From Neoconidiobolus thromboides FSU 785 (lineage: Eukaryota; Entomophthoromycota; Entomophthoromycetes; Entomophthorales; Neoconidiobolaceae): 31,739 nucleotides of DNA. Positions 11,204 through 21,633 of the stretch are shown here, one piece after another. The notes under the pieces are model-generated. The model searched no databases, was not told the DNA's origin, and worked only from the letters and a program-made list of their open reading frames with translations. The translations under genes were made by a program, and so were the position numbers. Position 1 is the first letter of the stretch. Every line of letters starts with the position of its first letter. Location of the stretch: assembly GCA_025603075.1 (NCBI GenBank), contig MU626473.1:1-31739 (forward strand), written 5' to 3'.

Positions 11204-13073
11204 ATGACTTCTGCCGCTAAAGCTAAACGTGCCGAAAAGAAAGCCGGTAAAAAACTTGGAAAAAAGGGTGCCGCTGCTGAAGTTGACCCAAATGAAATCG
11301 ATATGAAGTCTCTTAAAATTACTTATGATCGTTCCGCTACTGGTGTACTTACCTCTCAAGAAAGTTCAAGAGATATAAAGATTGAATCTTTTACTCTTTC
11401 TTTCCATGGTAGGTTACTTATCTCTAATGCTACCATTGAACTCAATTTTGGTCGTCGTTATGGTCTTCTTGGCTCTAACGGTTCAGGTAAATCTACTTTC
11501 CTTAACTGTTTAGCTGCCCGTGAAGTACCTATTCCATTACACACTGATGTAAGTTTAGTCTAATTTAATTTTGTATGTTTACTAAATAATAATTAGATTT
11601 ATCTTTTAAATGAAGAAGCTGAACCAAGTGAGTTCACTGGTGTAGAATATGTTATTGACCATGCTGAAAAAGAAGTCGCAGTAAGTTAAATATAATATCA
11701 TACTACAGTTATAATTAATTATTATTTAGCGTCTTGAACATCGTGTTGAAGAACTTCTTGGAGAAGAAGGCGGTAGTGATAATCCTGAAATTGATGATCT
11801 TTACGAACGTATTGAACAAATGGATCCTGCTACTTTTGAATCCCGTGCTGCCACATTATTAAATGGTCTTGGATTCGGACCAGAAATGATGAAGAAAAAG
11901 ACTAAAGATATGTCTGGAGGATGGCGTATGCGCGTATCTCTAGCTAAGGCACTTTTCATTAAGCCCACCCTTTTACTTCTTGATGAACCTACCAATCATT
12001 TAGATTTAGAAGCTTGTGTCTGGCTCGAAGAATATTTAAAGACTTATGATCGTATCTTAGTCGTTGTTTCTCATTCTCAAGATTTCTTAAATGGTGTATG
12101 TACTAATATCATGGATCTCACCCATCTTAAAACTTTAGTCTACTATGGTGGTAATTATGATACTTATGTTAGAACTAAAGCTGAGAATGAAGTCAATCAG
12201 AACAAGGCTTATGCTAAACAACAAGCTGAAATTGAGCATATTAGAAAGTTCGTAGCTTCCGCTGGTACATATGCCAATTTAGTTAAACAAGCTAAAAGTA
12301 AACTTAAGATTATTGAAAAGATGGAAGCCGATGGTCTTATCCAAAAGGTTGAAAATCCATTCCCATACAAATTCGATTTCCTTGATGTTGACAAGTTACC
12401 TCCACCAGTATTATCATTTGCTGATGCTGCCTTTGCTTACTCTGGAAAGATGGAAGATGCTCTTTACAAACATTTAGAATTAGCTGTTGATATGGATTCC
12501 AGAATTGCTATTGTAGGGCCTAATGGTGTTGGTAAATCAACCCTTCTTAAACTTATGACTGGTGAACTTCAAGCTACCGATGGACGTGTTACTCGCCACA
12601 CTAAACTTAAGCTTGCTAAATATTCTCAGCATTCTAATGATCAACTTGATGGTGAACTTACTCCAATTGACTATATGCGCAGAAAATTCCCTGGTGAACC
12701 ACAAGAAATGGATCACTGGCGTCGTATTTTAGGTAGATATGGTCTTTCTGGTAACCATCAAACTTCCTTGATCAAAACCTTATCCGATGGTCTTAAGTCT
12801 CGTTTAGTATTTGGAGAACTTGCTTTATCTCGCCCACATATTCTCTTGTTCGATGAACCTACCAATCATTTAGATATGGAGTCTATTGATTCTTTAGCTG
12901 ACGCTATTAATAGGTTTGATGGTGGTATGGTTTTAGTGTCCCATGATTTCCGTTTGATTTCTCAAGTAGCTCAAGATATATGGCTTTTACAAGATAAAAA
13001 GGTTACTTTATGGGCTGAAGGTGGTATCAAAGCTTATAAAGAATCCCTTCGTAAGAACGTTAAACTCGTTTAA
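11204..13073 (+). CDS. ARB1: ABCF ATPase Arb1 / ABCF2-like ribosome biogenesis factor (3 exons)
   Basis: A soluble twin-ATPase ABC protein without membrane segments; Arb1/ABCF2 acts in 40S and 60S ribosome biogenesis. Exons are 11204-11548, 11597-11680 and 11730-13073, giving 590 residues. The N terminus is Lys/Ala-rich (AAKAKRAEKKAGKK), as in the family. The first cassette has Walker A GSNGSGKS, signature MSGGWRMR and Walker B LLLLDEPTNHLD. The second has GPNGVGKS, signature LSDGLKSR and LLFDEPTNHLD. The ABCF inter-domain linker (about residues 290-340, Lys/Ala/Glu-rich helical) lies between them. LSDGL instead of LSGGQ in the second cassette is, to my knowledge, typical of fungal Arb1. Both introns are short (48 and 49 nt). 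Codon use is richer in C-ending codons than neighbouring genes, suggesting high expression. Confidence 0.96.
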
Positions 13074-13356
13074 ACTCACTTCTCCGTTATATATTCACTG
13101 TTTTATCCTTATATTAGAAATGTAATATAACTTTGATCGAAAGATTTTTAATGCTTATAGATAGTTTTATCCCAACCTTATTAAATAAATATTTTTAATA
13201 AAATAATACTGGATGCTCAAATTTTGTTTTATAAATAATTTAAATAATTTATTAGAAATAGAATTATTGTAGAAATAGTGTAGTTATGAATAATTTATAA
13301 TAGTTTATTAAGAGAATATACAGTTTATGAAAAGAATATATAAATAAGATGAAATA

Positions 13357-14039
13357 TTATTCCGGCTTATCTTCAGTTGTTTTACTTTTAAATATAGATT
13401 CTTCTAAATCTAAAATATTTTTTAAACTTTGGTTTCTAAATAAAATAGCTATAAGACTATCATCAATATATATAAAACAATAGCTATACCTTAAACAAAA
13501 CCATTCTTCCAGTTTTTGAATACTCTGCTCAAAATTTAAACTACCGGATTTATAAGCGCTTAGTACTTGATTTGATACTTCCTTTTGTTCCTCATTTTCT
13601 AAATTAACACTAACAAAATAGTTCATTTAGTTTAAAATTCTTATAAATAAAATAAAATAAAAACTCACCCACTATTAAACAAGCCTTTAACAACCAAAGC
13701 ACTATCTTCTTTGTCAATCAGTTGATCAAATTCTTTACCAACAACTTCCTCTTTATCATCTTTATCAAAACATAATGCATCATAAGCAAGAAAAAGATTA
13801 GAAAAACAAAACAAATTTTTCACTTCTTTAGCTGAGTCATCTAATTCAATTAATATTGAATCGGATTTAACGATCTTCTCTGGTATATCTTCGTCTTCAA
13901 AAACAAAGTGATAATTGGTACATAATATGGATTGTTGACTAAAATCATCTGAGATTATAATTTTATTGGGTAAAGTTATAGCTTTTTCTTGTATGGATTG
14001 GATGTTGTCACTAGTTGTAGATGTAGGTGATGTGGACAT
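13357..14039 (-). CDS. Hypothetical acidic protein, unrecognised (2 exons)
   Basis: The predicted protein has 207 residues from exons 14039-13669 and 13609-13357, joined across a 59-nt intron with a GTGAG donor. The join (NSG-V-NLENEEQ) keeps the frame and avoids the stop in the unspliced reading. The N terminus is Ser/Thr-rich (MSTSPTSTTSD). The body is strongly acidic with alternating hydrophobic stretches (IIISDDF, ILCTNYHFVFEDEDI, DSILIELDD). A C-terminal segment EEWFCLRYSYCFIYIDDSL is probably folded. No transmembrane helix or signal peptide is apparent. I do not recognise a family; a faint similarity to the 'avLCT...SNtLLL' segment of the cohesion factor Dcc1 is too weak to use. It shares a 158-bp divergent promoter region with the SLT11-like gene. 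Confidence 0.7.
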
Positions 14040-14197
14040 ATTTTGAAAAATTTGTTTAATAGATAAATTTATTTTTTGATTTCATAATTTAGGTTTTATT
14101 TTGCAATTACTTGAATCAAAGGCTTGGTTTTTTTGCAAAGTTGAAATTAGTAGGAAGATTTATGCTTTGAAGATTTTTAGTTTTGAATTGTTTTAAA
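14040..14197. promoter_or_regulatory. Short divergent promoter region (orphan gene / SLT11)
   Basis: Only 158 bp lie between the two ATG codons, the tightest divergent pair in the window. The sequence is T-rich with a CAAAGGCTTGG stretch. I see no clear TATA box. The role is inferred from geometry only. Confidence 0.5.
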
Positions 14198-15678
14198 ATG
14201 GCTAAAGTAGAAAATAATAAAATTATATGGGAAAATTCAGTAAGTTAATATATAATTCAGAGTTGAGAAATATATTGAGTTATATTAAAAGGAATTTCCA
14301 ATCCTTTGCGAGTCTTGTTTAGGCCCCAACCCTTATGTTCGTATGGTAAAAGCAAAATAAATATTAATTGTTATTTCTAATATTCATTAAATATTTAGAC
14401 AAAACAAAGTTTTGGTAAAGAGTGCAAAGTAAGGAAAGCAATATTATATAAAAAGAGAGTGATTAATAAAAGAGGTATGCCAAAGACCTTTTACAGTATT
14501 TAGATGGTGTCCAGGAGCAGGTATGCGTCATAAAAAAACGGAAATATGTCAAACTTGTGCCAAGATAAAGAATGTTTGCCAAACGTGTATTTTGGATCTA
14601 CAATATCATTTACCAGTACAAGTTCGAGATCAAGGGTTAAATGTAGCAGCTAATCTACCAAAAGATAGAGTGAATAAAGATTATTTTATTAAAAATGCCG
14701 AAAAAAAAGTAAGCTTTAGCTTAGATTTATAAATTAATTTGGAAACTAATCATTATAGCTTGAAAATGGGGAAGTAGTGTATGATTTTGAACAAGCTTCA
14801 TTAGCTGGTAAAAGTTTATTAAAAAAGATGGCGAGGGCTGAGCCTTTTTATCAAAGGAATAGACCTCATATTTGTTCTTTTTTTATTAAAGGTACTTGTA
14901 CCCGTGGTGATGCTTGTCCTTATAGGTAACATATAATAATTTTACGTTTTTAGTTTAAGATTCGATTTATCTTCATTAGACATGAAATTCCTAAAGATAA
15001 TGATTTGGGTAAACAAGATATTAGAAGTAGATACTTAGGAGAAGATGATCCAGTAGCTAAAAAATTATTGGCTAGAGCTTCTAATACTTCTACCTTAGCT
15101 ATACCAACCGATAAAAGTATAGTAAGCTTTGTTAGCTTTATGATATATATATATTAATTTTTATAGACTTCTTTATTTTTAACGGGTGTTCAGCCAGAGA
15201 TAACTGAATTTGATATAAAGTAATTATTTGTTTGATTGTTAATGAGCTATTATTGATTGCCATTATTAGAAAACATTTTGAAACATATGGATCAATTAAA
15301 TCTGTGATAATAGTAGCTAAAGCTAAATGTGCCTTTGTTAATTTTACAGATAGAGAAGGAGCAGAAAAAGCGGCTAAAAACAGTTTAAATGTAGAAATTA
15401 AATCGCACCCAGTTCAAGTTGCTTGGGCTAAACCTAAACCTAAAGGACCTCAAACGGAAATTAAAGGTAAAAAGTAGTATTCATTTAAGGGGATTATATT
15501 AATAATTAAAATTAGAAAAAGATAATAGTGAAACTACCAGTTCTAGTCTGTTACCCCCACCACCAGGGTCGAGTGATATGGTTTATCCTAGCCAAGGTAG
15601 TTTAATCTTGACTTTGTTTGTAATGTTTATTAAACTATTTTAGATCCTACAATGTTGGGTTCCTATCATACTAAATAA
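14198..15678 (+). CDS. SLT11: Pre-mRNA splicing factor Slt11/Ecm2/RBM22-like (10 exons)
   Basis: A spliceosomal RNA-binding protein that, in this family, sits near the catalytic centre and contacts U6 snRNA. Exons are 14198-14239, 14292-14345, 14399-14428, 14475-14708, 14759-14925, 14980-15121, 15167-15219, 15270-15466, 15516-15596 and 15644-15678, giving 344 residues. The N-terminal zinc-binding region reads [13 protein letters not shown], then [16 protein letters not shown] and [14 protein letters not shown]. Next is a CCCH finger ([20 protein letters not shown] followed by RH), then an RRM with RNP2-like LFLTGV and RNP1-like KCAFVNF. The tail is short and proline-containing (LLPPPPG). Without removal of the intron at 15467-15515 the frame stops early (GKK*). 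The length matches fungal Slt11/Ecm2 rather than the longer human RBM22. Confidence 0.94.
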
Positions 15679-15892
15679 AAGAAATTCGGAATATCATTTT
15701 GAGATACAATAAGAATATAACTAATTAAAAAAATAATCCCATTTAAATAAAACAAGGTTTTATTATATTAATGATGAGATTATTATAATTAAAAAATATT
15801 TTTAATCTAATGTATACAATACCAATTAAATAAAAATAGCACAATGATTAGTGTTTATTTCAAGTTTTATTTTTAAATTAAAGTATAATTTT

Positions 15893-16530
15893 TTATTTCA
15901 ATTCAAAAGAAATACCACAACCACAACCGGAAGCAGCGTTCGGATTATTAACTAATTTGAAAGTGGAACCTATTAGTTCTTGCGTAAAATCCAATTGACT
16001 ACCCACTATCAATGGTAAAAAAGCTTTATTTAATATAACTTTAGCCCCTTCTTTGTTTACAACTCTATTAAAAATATTCAATAAATAAAGTAAATATTAA
16101 GTCAAGTAAAGCTTATAATGTATTATAATAATTTTAAATAGTATGTAATAAAATAAAACAATCCAGTAAAATCAACTTACATATCTTCCTCTTCAATTTT
16201 ATCGTCTAAATCAAATAATAATTTAAAACCATGGCAACCGCCTGATTCTATAATAACTCTTAACCCTTGATTATAATTATTATCTCTTTTTTGTATCTTT
16301 TTAATTTGCTATAATATATAAAATACATTATAAATATATAGTAATCATTTAAAGCTTTAAATTACCTCAACCGCACTATCTGTAATCTCTAAATCTATTG
16401 GTTTGTTTGTATTCGTAGTGGTTTTACTGTCTGTATACCATCTTCGAAATGATATCGTCGAGACTGGTTTTGACAATACATTTGTTCGATATAGTTGAAG
16501 ACTTCTTTGCAATAGCGTGGATTTATTCAT
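15893..16530 (-). CDS. ISA2: Mitochondrial A-type iron-sulfur assembly protein Isa2 (3 exons)
   Basis: Works with Isa1 and Iba57 in assembling mitochondrial 4Fe-4S clusters (aconitase, lipoate synthase). Exons are 16530-16366, 16308-16181 and 16064-15893, giving 154 residues. The first 40 or so residues are rich in Ser/Thr/Arg without acidic residues (NKSTLLQRSLQLYRTN...SFRRWYTDS), a typical mitochondrial presequence. The three conserved cysteines of the HesB/IscA fold are present, in SGGCHGF and in the C-terminal GCGCGISFELK. The start is the ATG at 16530; the same frame extends a little upstream only through a TTG. The second intron, at 116 nt, is about twice as long as any typical intron here. 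Isa2 is preferred over Isa1 on the short, single-domain pattern ending directly after CGCG-x-SF; Isa1 remains possible. Confidence 0.88.
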
Positions 16531-16854
16531 ATTATTAGTTTGATTAAAAATTGTTTTTTTCAAAATTGGTGCTTGGTAACTTCTAAAGGTGGAGATTTTA
16601 TTGGCTAAATAGAAATTCAGTGTGATGGCCTGAGCTTATAGATCTTAAGTAAAATTTTAGTGAGCTTAAATTAGTAGTGAAATCTAAAGAAGTTGCTTAA
16701 TTCAAAACTTTTCAAAAAATTAAAACTCAATTTAGTTAAACTTTAACAAATCCATCATTCCAAAAAGAAGCAAACAGCACTAAATTCCAGAAAATTATCT
16801 GCTATTAACTTGTTTTTTCATTTTTTTTTAAAAACTTAAAAAATACGTCTCATA
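16531..16854. promoter_or_regulatory. Divergent promoter region between ISA2 and the TBL1-like gene
   Basis: 324 bp separate the two start codons. The right third is T-rich (including a run of nine T) before the ATG at 16855. I see no recognisable TATA box or other site. Confidence 0.5.
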
Positions 16855-19221
16855 ATGAGTTTAAATAGTGAAGAATTAAACTTATTAATATTAAATTATT
16901 TACAAGAGAGTGGTAATTATACTTAAATATTTAAGTCAACTATCAATAATGAATAAAATTAATTAAAATTTTCTTTTAATAGGTTTCTCTCACTCAGCGT
17001 TTACATTTCAACAAGAGAGTGTAGTACCTTCAAACACATTAAATGCAACTACAATAAAGCCTGGAGCATTGGTTAATTTAGCATTAAAAGGTTTACAATA
17101 TATGGAAATTGAAGCTCATGTGGATGAGGTAAGTTAGAGGAAAAACTTTAATCTCTTTTTCACAACCCAGTATTCAATAATCAATCAATTAATCTCCCTA
17201 TCTACAGGATGGTTACACCACCCATTGTCAAGCCCCATTTACCTTACTAGGAAAACATGAATGTGAATTAAAATCAATGGTTAAAAATCCAAAGAAAAAA
17301 GCTAAAGTTAGAAGGGAAATCATTAAAGATATGGAAGAAGTAGAATCGGATAGTAAATTCGATAATTTAGATATGGAAGATAAAAAAGAAGTTGATAAGG
17401 TTAAGGATATTAGTAAAGATATTTTGGGCTTAGAAAAGGGCAAAAATACATTGAATAGAAATGATAAAATTATTACAGATGAGGAACCGGAGGAGGAGGG
17501 TGAAGGTAAGTGGTTTTTATTAATGTTTGTATGAAGACAGGGATTGATTTTTTAAAATATAATTAGTGGATAAAGTATCTCAAAGTGATGGTACTGATCC
17601 TAGAGATAAAGCATATAATGTTGAATTAGAAAGTGAAGCTACTATATTAAATGGTCATGATTCAGAGGTAATTAATAAAATATTGACAACTAAACCATAG
17701 TTTATTTATTTATCATTTAGGTTTATTTGTGTGCTTGGAACCCAATGTTTCCTACACATATAGCTACAAGGTAAATAAATTAGTATTATTGAATAAACTA
17801 TTAATTTTAAATGATTTTGATTTAGTTCTCATGATGGATCAAGTCGAGTATGGCGTTTGCCAGCAGGATCGAAATCCGATAAAATATCATCTCATTTTTT
17901 AGCATATACCTCAGTTTCCGATAGTAAAGAAACTTCTGCTATGGATTGGCATGTAAGTTTTTTAATATGCAACAACACTGTTTTATAATCTTGTTATTAA
18001 TCCTTCTACTTTTAGCCAAAAGGAACAATGTTAGCCATTGGTTCCTATGATGGTTATTTACGTCAATATACACATAGTGGTTGGTTAAGATTTACGACGG
18101 AAGCACATTCATCGCCTATATTATCCGTAAAATATAGTCCTAAAGGAACATATATATTGACTGGTGGTATGGATTTTACAGCTAGATTATGGGAATCAGC
18201 AACGGGTAATCAAACTCAATTTTTTGAATGGCATGATGGTAAGTTTAGATTGAAATCATCAGATAGTCTTTTAAAGTTAATAATTCTTTTTTTAATTTTC
18301 AGATGCAGTTACTTGTGTGGCTTGGAAAGATGATGTTATATTTACAACAGCTTCATTGGATGGTAAATTAATATTAGGTAATGTAGACAAACAGAACAAA
18401 GTGTTTGAGTTTGAGGGGCATGAGGTAATAATGAGGAAATGTATTCTATTATTATTATATTAAACAACATTGGTAGGAAGGTGTTAATTCAATCGAGTGG
18501 GATGGTACTGGTACTTATTTAGCATCTGGATCGGATGATAAATTAGTTAAAGTAAGTATTAATTAGATGATTAATTTATGATATGAATTTATATTCAATG
18601 ATTGTTTTTATTATAGTTATGGAACAATAATCAAAAGACACCTATAAAAACATTATCTGGACATGAGGGTTCAATATCTCAAGTTAAATGGGGATTAGCT
18701 CCAATCGGACCTAATAATACAAGATTATTATTTTCGTAAGACATTATTATTATTAACTTATTTATTAATTTGATTTTTGTTTAATTTTAGTGCTTCTGAT
18801 GATAAAAGTGTATGTGTTTGGGATGTATTAAATGGTACAATGTTATATCGATTTTTAGATCATTCTTGTAGAATATCAGCAATTGCTATATCACCAGATT
18901 CTAAATTTTTGGCTTCTTGTGCTTTGGATTCTAATGTTCACGTTTATAATACAAGTGTAAGTTGAGATTTATTTTGAAGATTATTGGGATTTTAAAATTA
19001 ATTGTAATTTTTTATTTATTTATTTTAGGATGGTAAAAAAGTCAAAACATATTTTAGATTAGGAGATCTGTTTGATATTAAATGGTGCCCAAATGGACAC
19101 TCCGTTGCCGGTTGCTTTGCGGATTCTTCGGTAATTTTTGATATTAATATTTTATAACAAGAATTGGAAATGCTGATAATTATTTTTTATTTAGGTGGCT
19201 CTATTTGATGCTACTTTTTAA
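16855..19221 (+). CDS. TBL1/Sif2-like LisH-WD40 corepressor subunit (13 exons)
   Basis: Homologous to TBL1/TBL1XR1 and yeast Sif2, scaffold subunits of histone deacetylase corepressors (SMRT/NCoR or Set3C), so nuclear. Exons begin at 16855, 16983, 17208, 17567, 17721, 17826, 18016, 18303, 18477, 18617, 18791, 19029 and 19195, giving 537 residues. The N-terminal LisH reads LNLLILNYLQESGFSHSAF. The following IKPGALVNLALKGLQYMEIE matches the F-box-like segment of TBL1. A charged linker (about residues 95-185; KNPKKKAKVRRE then acidic) precedes a WD40 propeller with repeats such as LNGHDSEVYLCAWNP, DFTARLW, SDDKLVKLW and SDDKSVCVWDV. All 12 introns (52-79 nt) restore frame between WD repeats. It is the most intron-dense gene in the window. 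Confidence 0.92.
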
Positions 19222-20069
19222 GCAATATGATTTCTATTAATAAGAAATAATAATAATTATTTTTATTTTTTTAAATTCTTAATTAAAGTTTATATTATCT
19301 GTTATATAACTAAGATAAAATTATTTTTATTTTTGGAACTGATTTGTTTTGTTGATGCTGTAATTTTATGATAAGTGATAGTTTATAGTAGCAAATAGTT
19401 CAATAGATATGAATAAATAAATGTTTAAGTAATACTGTATTATTTATTATATATGGTGATATATTTCTTTAAGGGTTTTACTGATAACCTTCCCGCTCAA
19501 ATAGCGCTTAAAAAATGGAAAAAGTAATGAAACCAAAAAAGGCCACCCCCTATATGTTATTTTGTAGGTCGATTAAATAGCAGATTAAATTTATAGTGCG
19601 TTAAACTTTAATGAATTCAAATCAAGTTAGTTTTGAAATAAGATTTTCAAGTCATTTAAACGAACTTTTATTTTAAAAAGTGAGTTTTATAATTAGTTAT
19701 TACAGCACATAAGTTGATTATTGTTAATGATAAAACAACTGAATATTTGAATGAATCTTTAATATTTATAGCATCTAGTTTAAACTAAGAGTTTCGATTA
19801 AAGTATGTAGCTATTATTAAATATATTAAATTATTTATAAAACAATTCCAATCCTTCCCTAAAATTAATATTATTAAAAAATACTTGTTCTCATTATTAA
19901 TTCATAATGATAAACTTAAATAAACCTATTTAATCTTATAAAACTTAATAAAAGCTTATTGTTAACCCCGAAAAAACTCATTCACAAACTGAAACTCAAC
20001 TATTATTTGCAAATAATCTCATTTAATTCCATAAATAAAATATCACTTTATTTAATTTCCCTATATCTT
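19222..20069. other. Intergenic region between TBL1-like gene and SPC1
   Basis: About 850 bp between two convergent genes. It contains MITE copy 4 and otherwise AT-rich DNA. The plus-strand frame starting at 19959 runs antisense through SPC1 and is not supported as a gene. Confidence 0.7.
19454..19550 (-). mobile_element. MITE copy 4, inverse orientation and diverged (about 97 bp)
   Basis: Read on the minus strand it starts GGGGGTGGCC, carries TTTCATTACTTTTTCCATTT and AAGCGCTATTTGAG, and ends with a decayed repeat ...TATATCACCA. TA flanks both ends. The core matches copies 1-3, but the inner end is changed (TCAGTAAAACCCTTAAAG), suggesting an older insertion. Confidence 0.78.
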
Positions 20070-20572
20070 TTATTCTTCTTCTTCATCCTCATCCTCATCC
20101 TCATCTTCGTCCTCCTTTACTTTCTTATCATTAGTTTCATTCGAAGGCAACCAATTGATTTTAGTCTTATTAATATATGGCCAAGGTAATAAAGTAAGCT
20201 AAATAGAATAAAAAGCAGTTAATCCTCAATTTCTACAATTAAAAGATTAAACTAATTCTACTTACAAATAAAGTCAAACCAACGCAACCAGCAAATATAA
20301 ACCATAATTCTTGTAAAGATTGTCGATAAAAACCAATAGAAAATGATACAATCTAGTTAATAGAAATAATAGTTGTTAGTTGCTTTTTTATTTAAATATT
20401 TTTTCAAACTTACAGCTGATACTATAGTTAATACTCTGAATAATAATAAAGCATCATGTTGACCTTTAAAATCCTAAATTGTATAAATTATATTAGTTAA
20501 TAATTATCCAATATCATTTGTAATCTAATGAATTACTATTATGCCTTCAAAAGTCTTTAAAGAGATGGACAT
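20070..20572 (-). CDS. SPC1: Signal peptidase complex subunit 1 (Spc1/SPC12-like, 4 exons)
   Basis: Small accessory subunit of the ER signal peptidase complex, which removes signal peptides from secretory proteins. Exons are 20572-20537, 20473-20414, 20352-20266 and 20198-20070, giving 103 residues. The SPC12 pattern is clear: the N-terminal DFKGQ motif, two transmembrane helices (about residues 21-42, ALLLFRVLTIVSAIVSFSIG; and 48-68, LWFIFAGCVGLTLFLTLLPW), then PWPYINKTKINWLP. The family topology places both termini in the cytosol. The C-terminal tail is an unusual run of Asp/Glu encoded by a GAGGAT-type hexamer repeat; many homologues have a basic or mixed tail. Exon 1 uses a GTAATT donor, so no non-canonical GC donor is needed. 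Confidence 0.9.
20073..20118 (-). repeat. Hexamer (GAGGAT-like) repeat inside SPC1 coding sequence
   Basis: The 3' end of SPC1 carries successive GAGGAT/GAAGAT units followed by GAA codons, encoding an Asp/Glu tract. Simple repeats of this kind can change length between strains. Confidence 0.8.
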
Positions 20573-21633
20573 TTTTTAAAAAAACAATAAAATAATAAAA
20601 TTAAAACTTAGAGTTACGTCTTTTAAATCTATAAATGAACTTTTGATTTAGGTGTTTTGTTTTGATTTGATATTAATTTGGGTGATTTTCGTTAAAAAAA
20701 ATTAAATAATTAATTGCCACTCTGTTGATTATAATAAATACATTGAAAATAAAAGAGATTAGATACGTAAATAGAATAGAATACGTTGAAGTTTTATATT
20801 AGTTATATTTCATTTTGTAAAACTTCATTATGAAAAGTTTCTTATTATAAAGTTCTTATCTGAATCCTAAAATAAAAAACAAATTTTATAAAGCTAATTC
20901 AATTTATAAAATGAAACTAATTTCTAACTTAAACTTTACATTCAAAAGTATTGAAAGGTAAGGAGTTTAGTAATATAAATAATAAAAATAATAGCATTGT
21001 ATAATAATAGCATGATAATTAGAACATAGCTAATTCAAGTCGAAAGCGATCTATTTAAAGGTATTTTTTATATTCAATTATTTAAAATTGATTATTTTTA
21101 TGAGGAATAAAGTTTAGTAAATAAATTTAGCTCAAAACTTAAATTAAATATTGATCTAAACATTCCTTTTTAAATGAACAGTTAAGGATATCGCATTTAG
21201 CTTGAATTAACTAAAAAATGATTCAATTTGACATTAAAATGGTATAATAGAAATGACGAAAATGATGTGTATTAGTGTTTAGATTGTATAAGCTATTTTT
21301 TATAGATTTATATTTAAATGAATAGTTTATAGAGTGTACTTTATAATTAAAAAGTTGAATTTTAAATTAAATCTTGTTTTATAGTATCCTTAGTTATTAA
21401 TTTTTTTTAGTATTTTTTGTTAATGAATTCACTTTCGCATCACTTTTTAATCTTTAAAACTCAACCCAACACTTAAAACTAACCAATGACTGTGTTCTTA
21501 TTCTGATAAGTGAACACCAAGTTTAAGTGATGGTGACCTCATAATTTCTTTTAAATTAAAATTGGTTTTTAAGAATATTTAATAAAAAGATTTTTTTCAG
21601 TTTTAATATTTATTTAAGCCACTTTAAAAAAAG
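20573..21633. other. Intergenic region between SPC1 and VPS13
   Basis: About 1.06 kb of AT-rich DNA between two divergent genes, with stops in all frames. No repeat family member, RNA gene or clear TATA box was found. An upstream ATG at 21486 opens only a few codons, and may be a leader ORF or chance. Confidence 0.6.

Noticed and set aside
19959-20189. 76-codon plus-strand ORF rich in Leu/Ile/Phe
   Set aside because: It runs antisense through the last exon of SPC1; the hydrophobic run is just the reverse reading of the Asp/Glu repeat.
20474-20545. GC-AG intron in SPC1
   Set aside because: A normal GT donor (GTAATT) lies a few bases further on, keeps the frame and adds EGII before the conserved DFKGQ motif.
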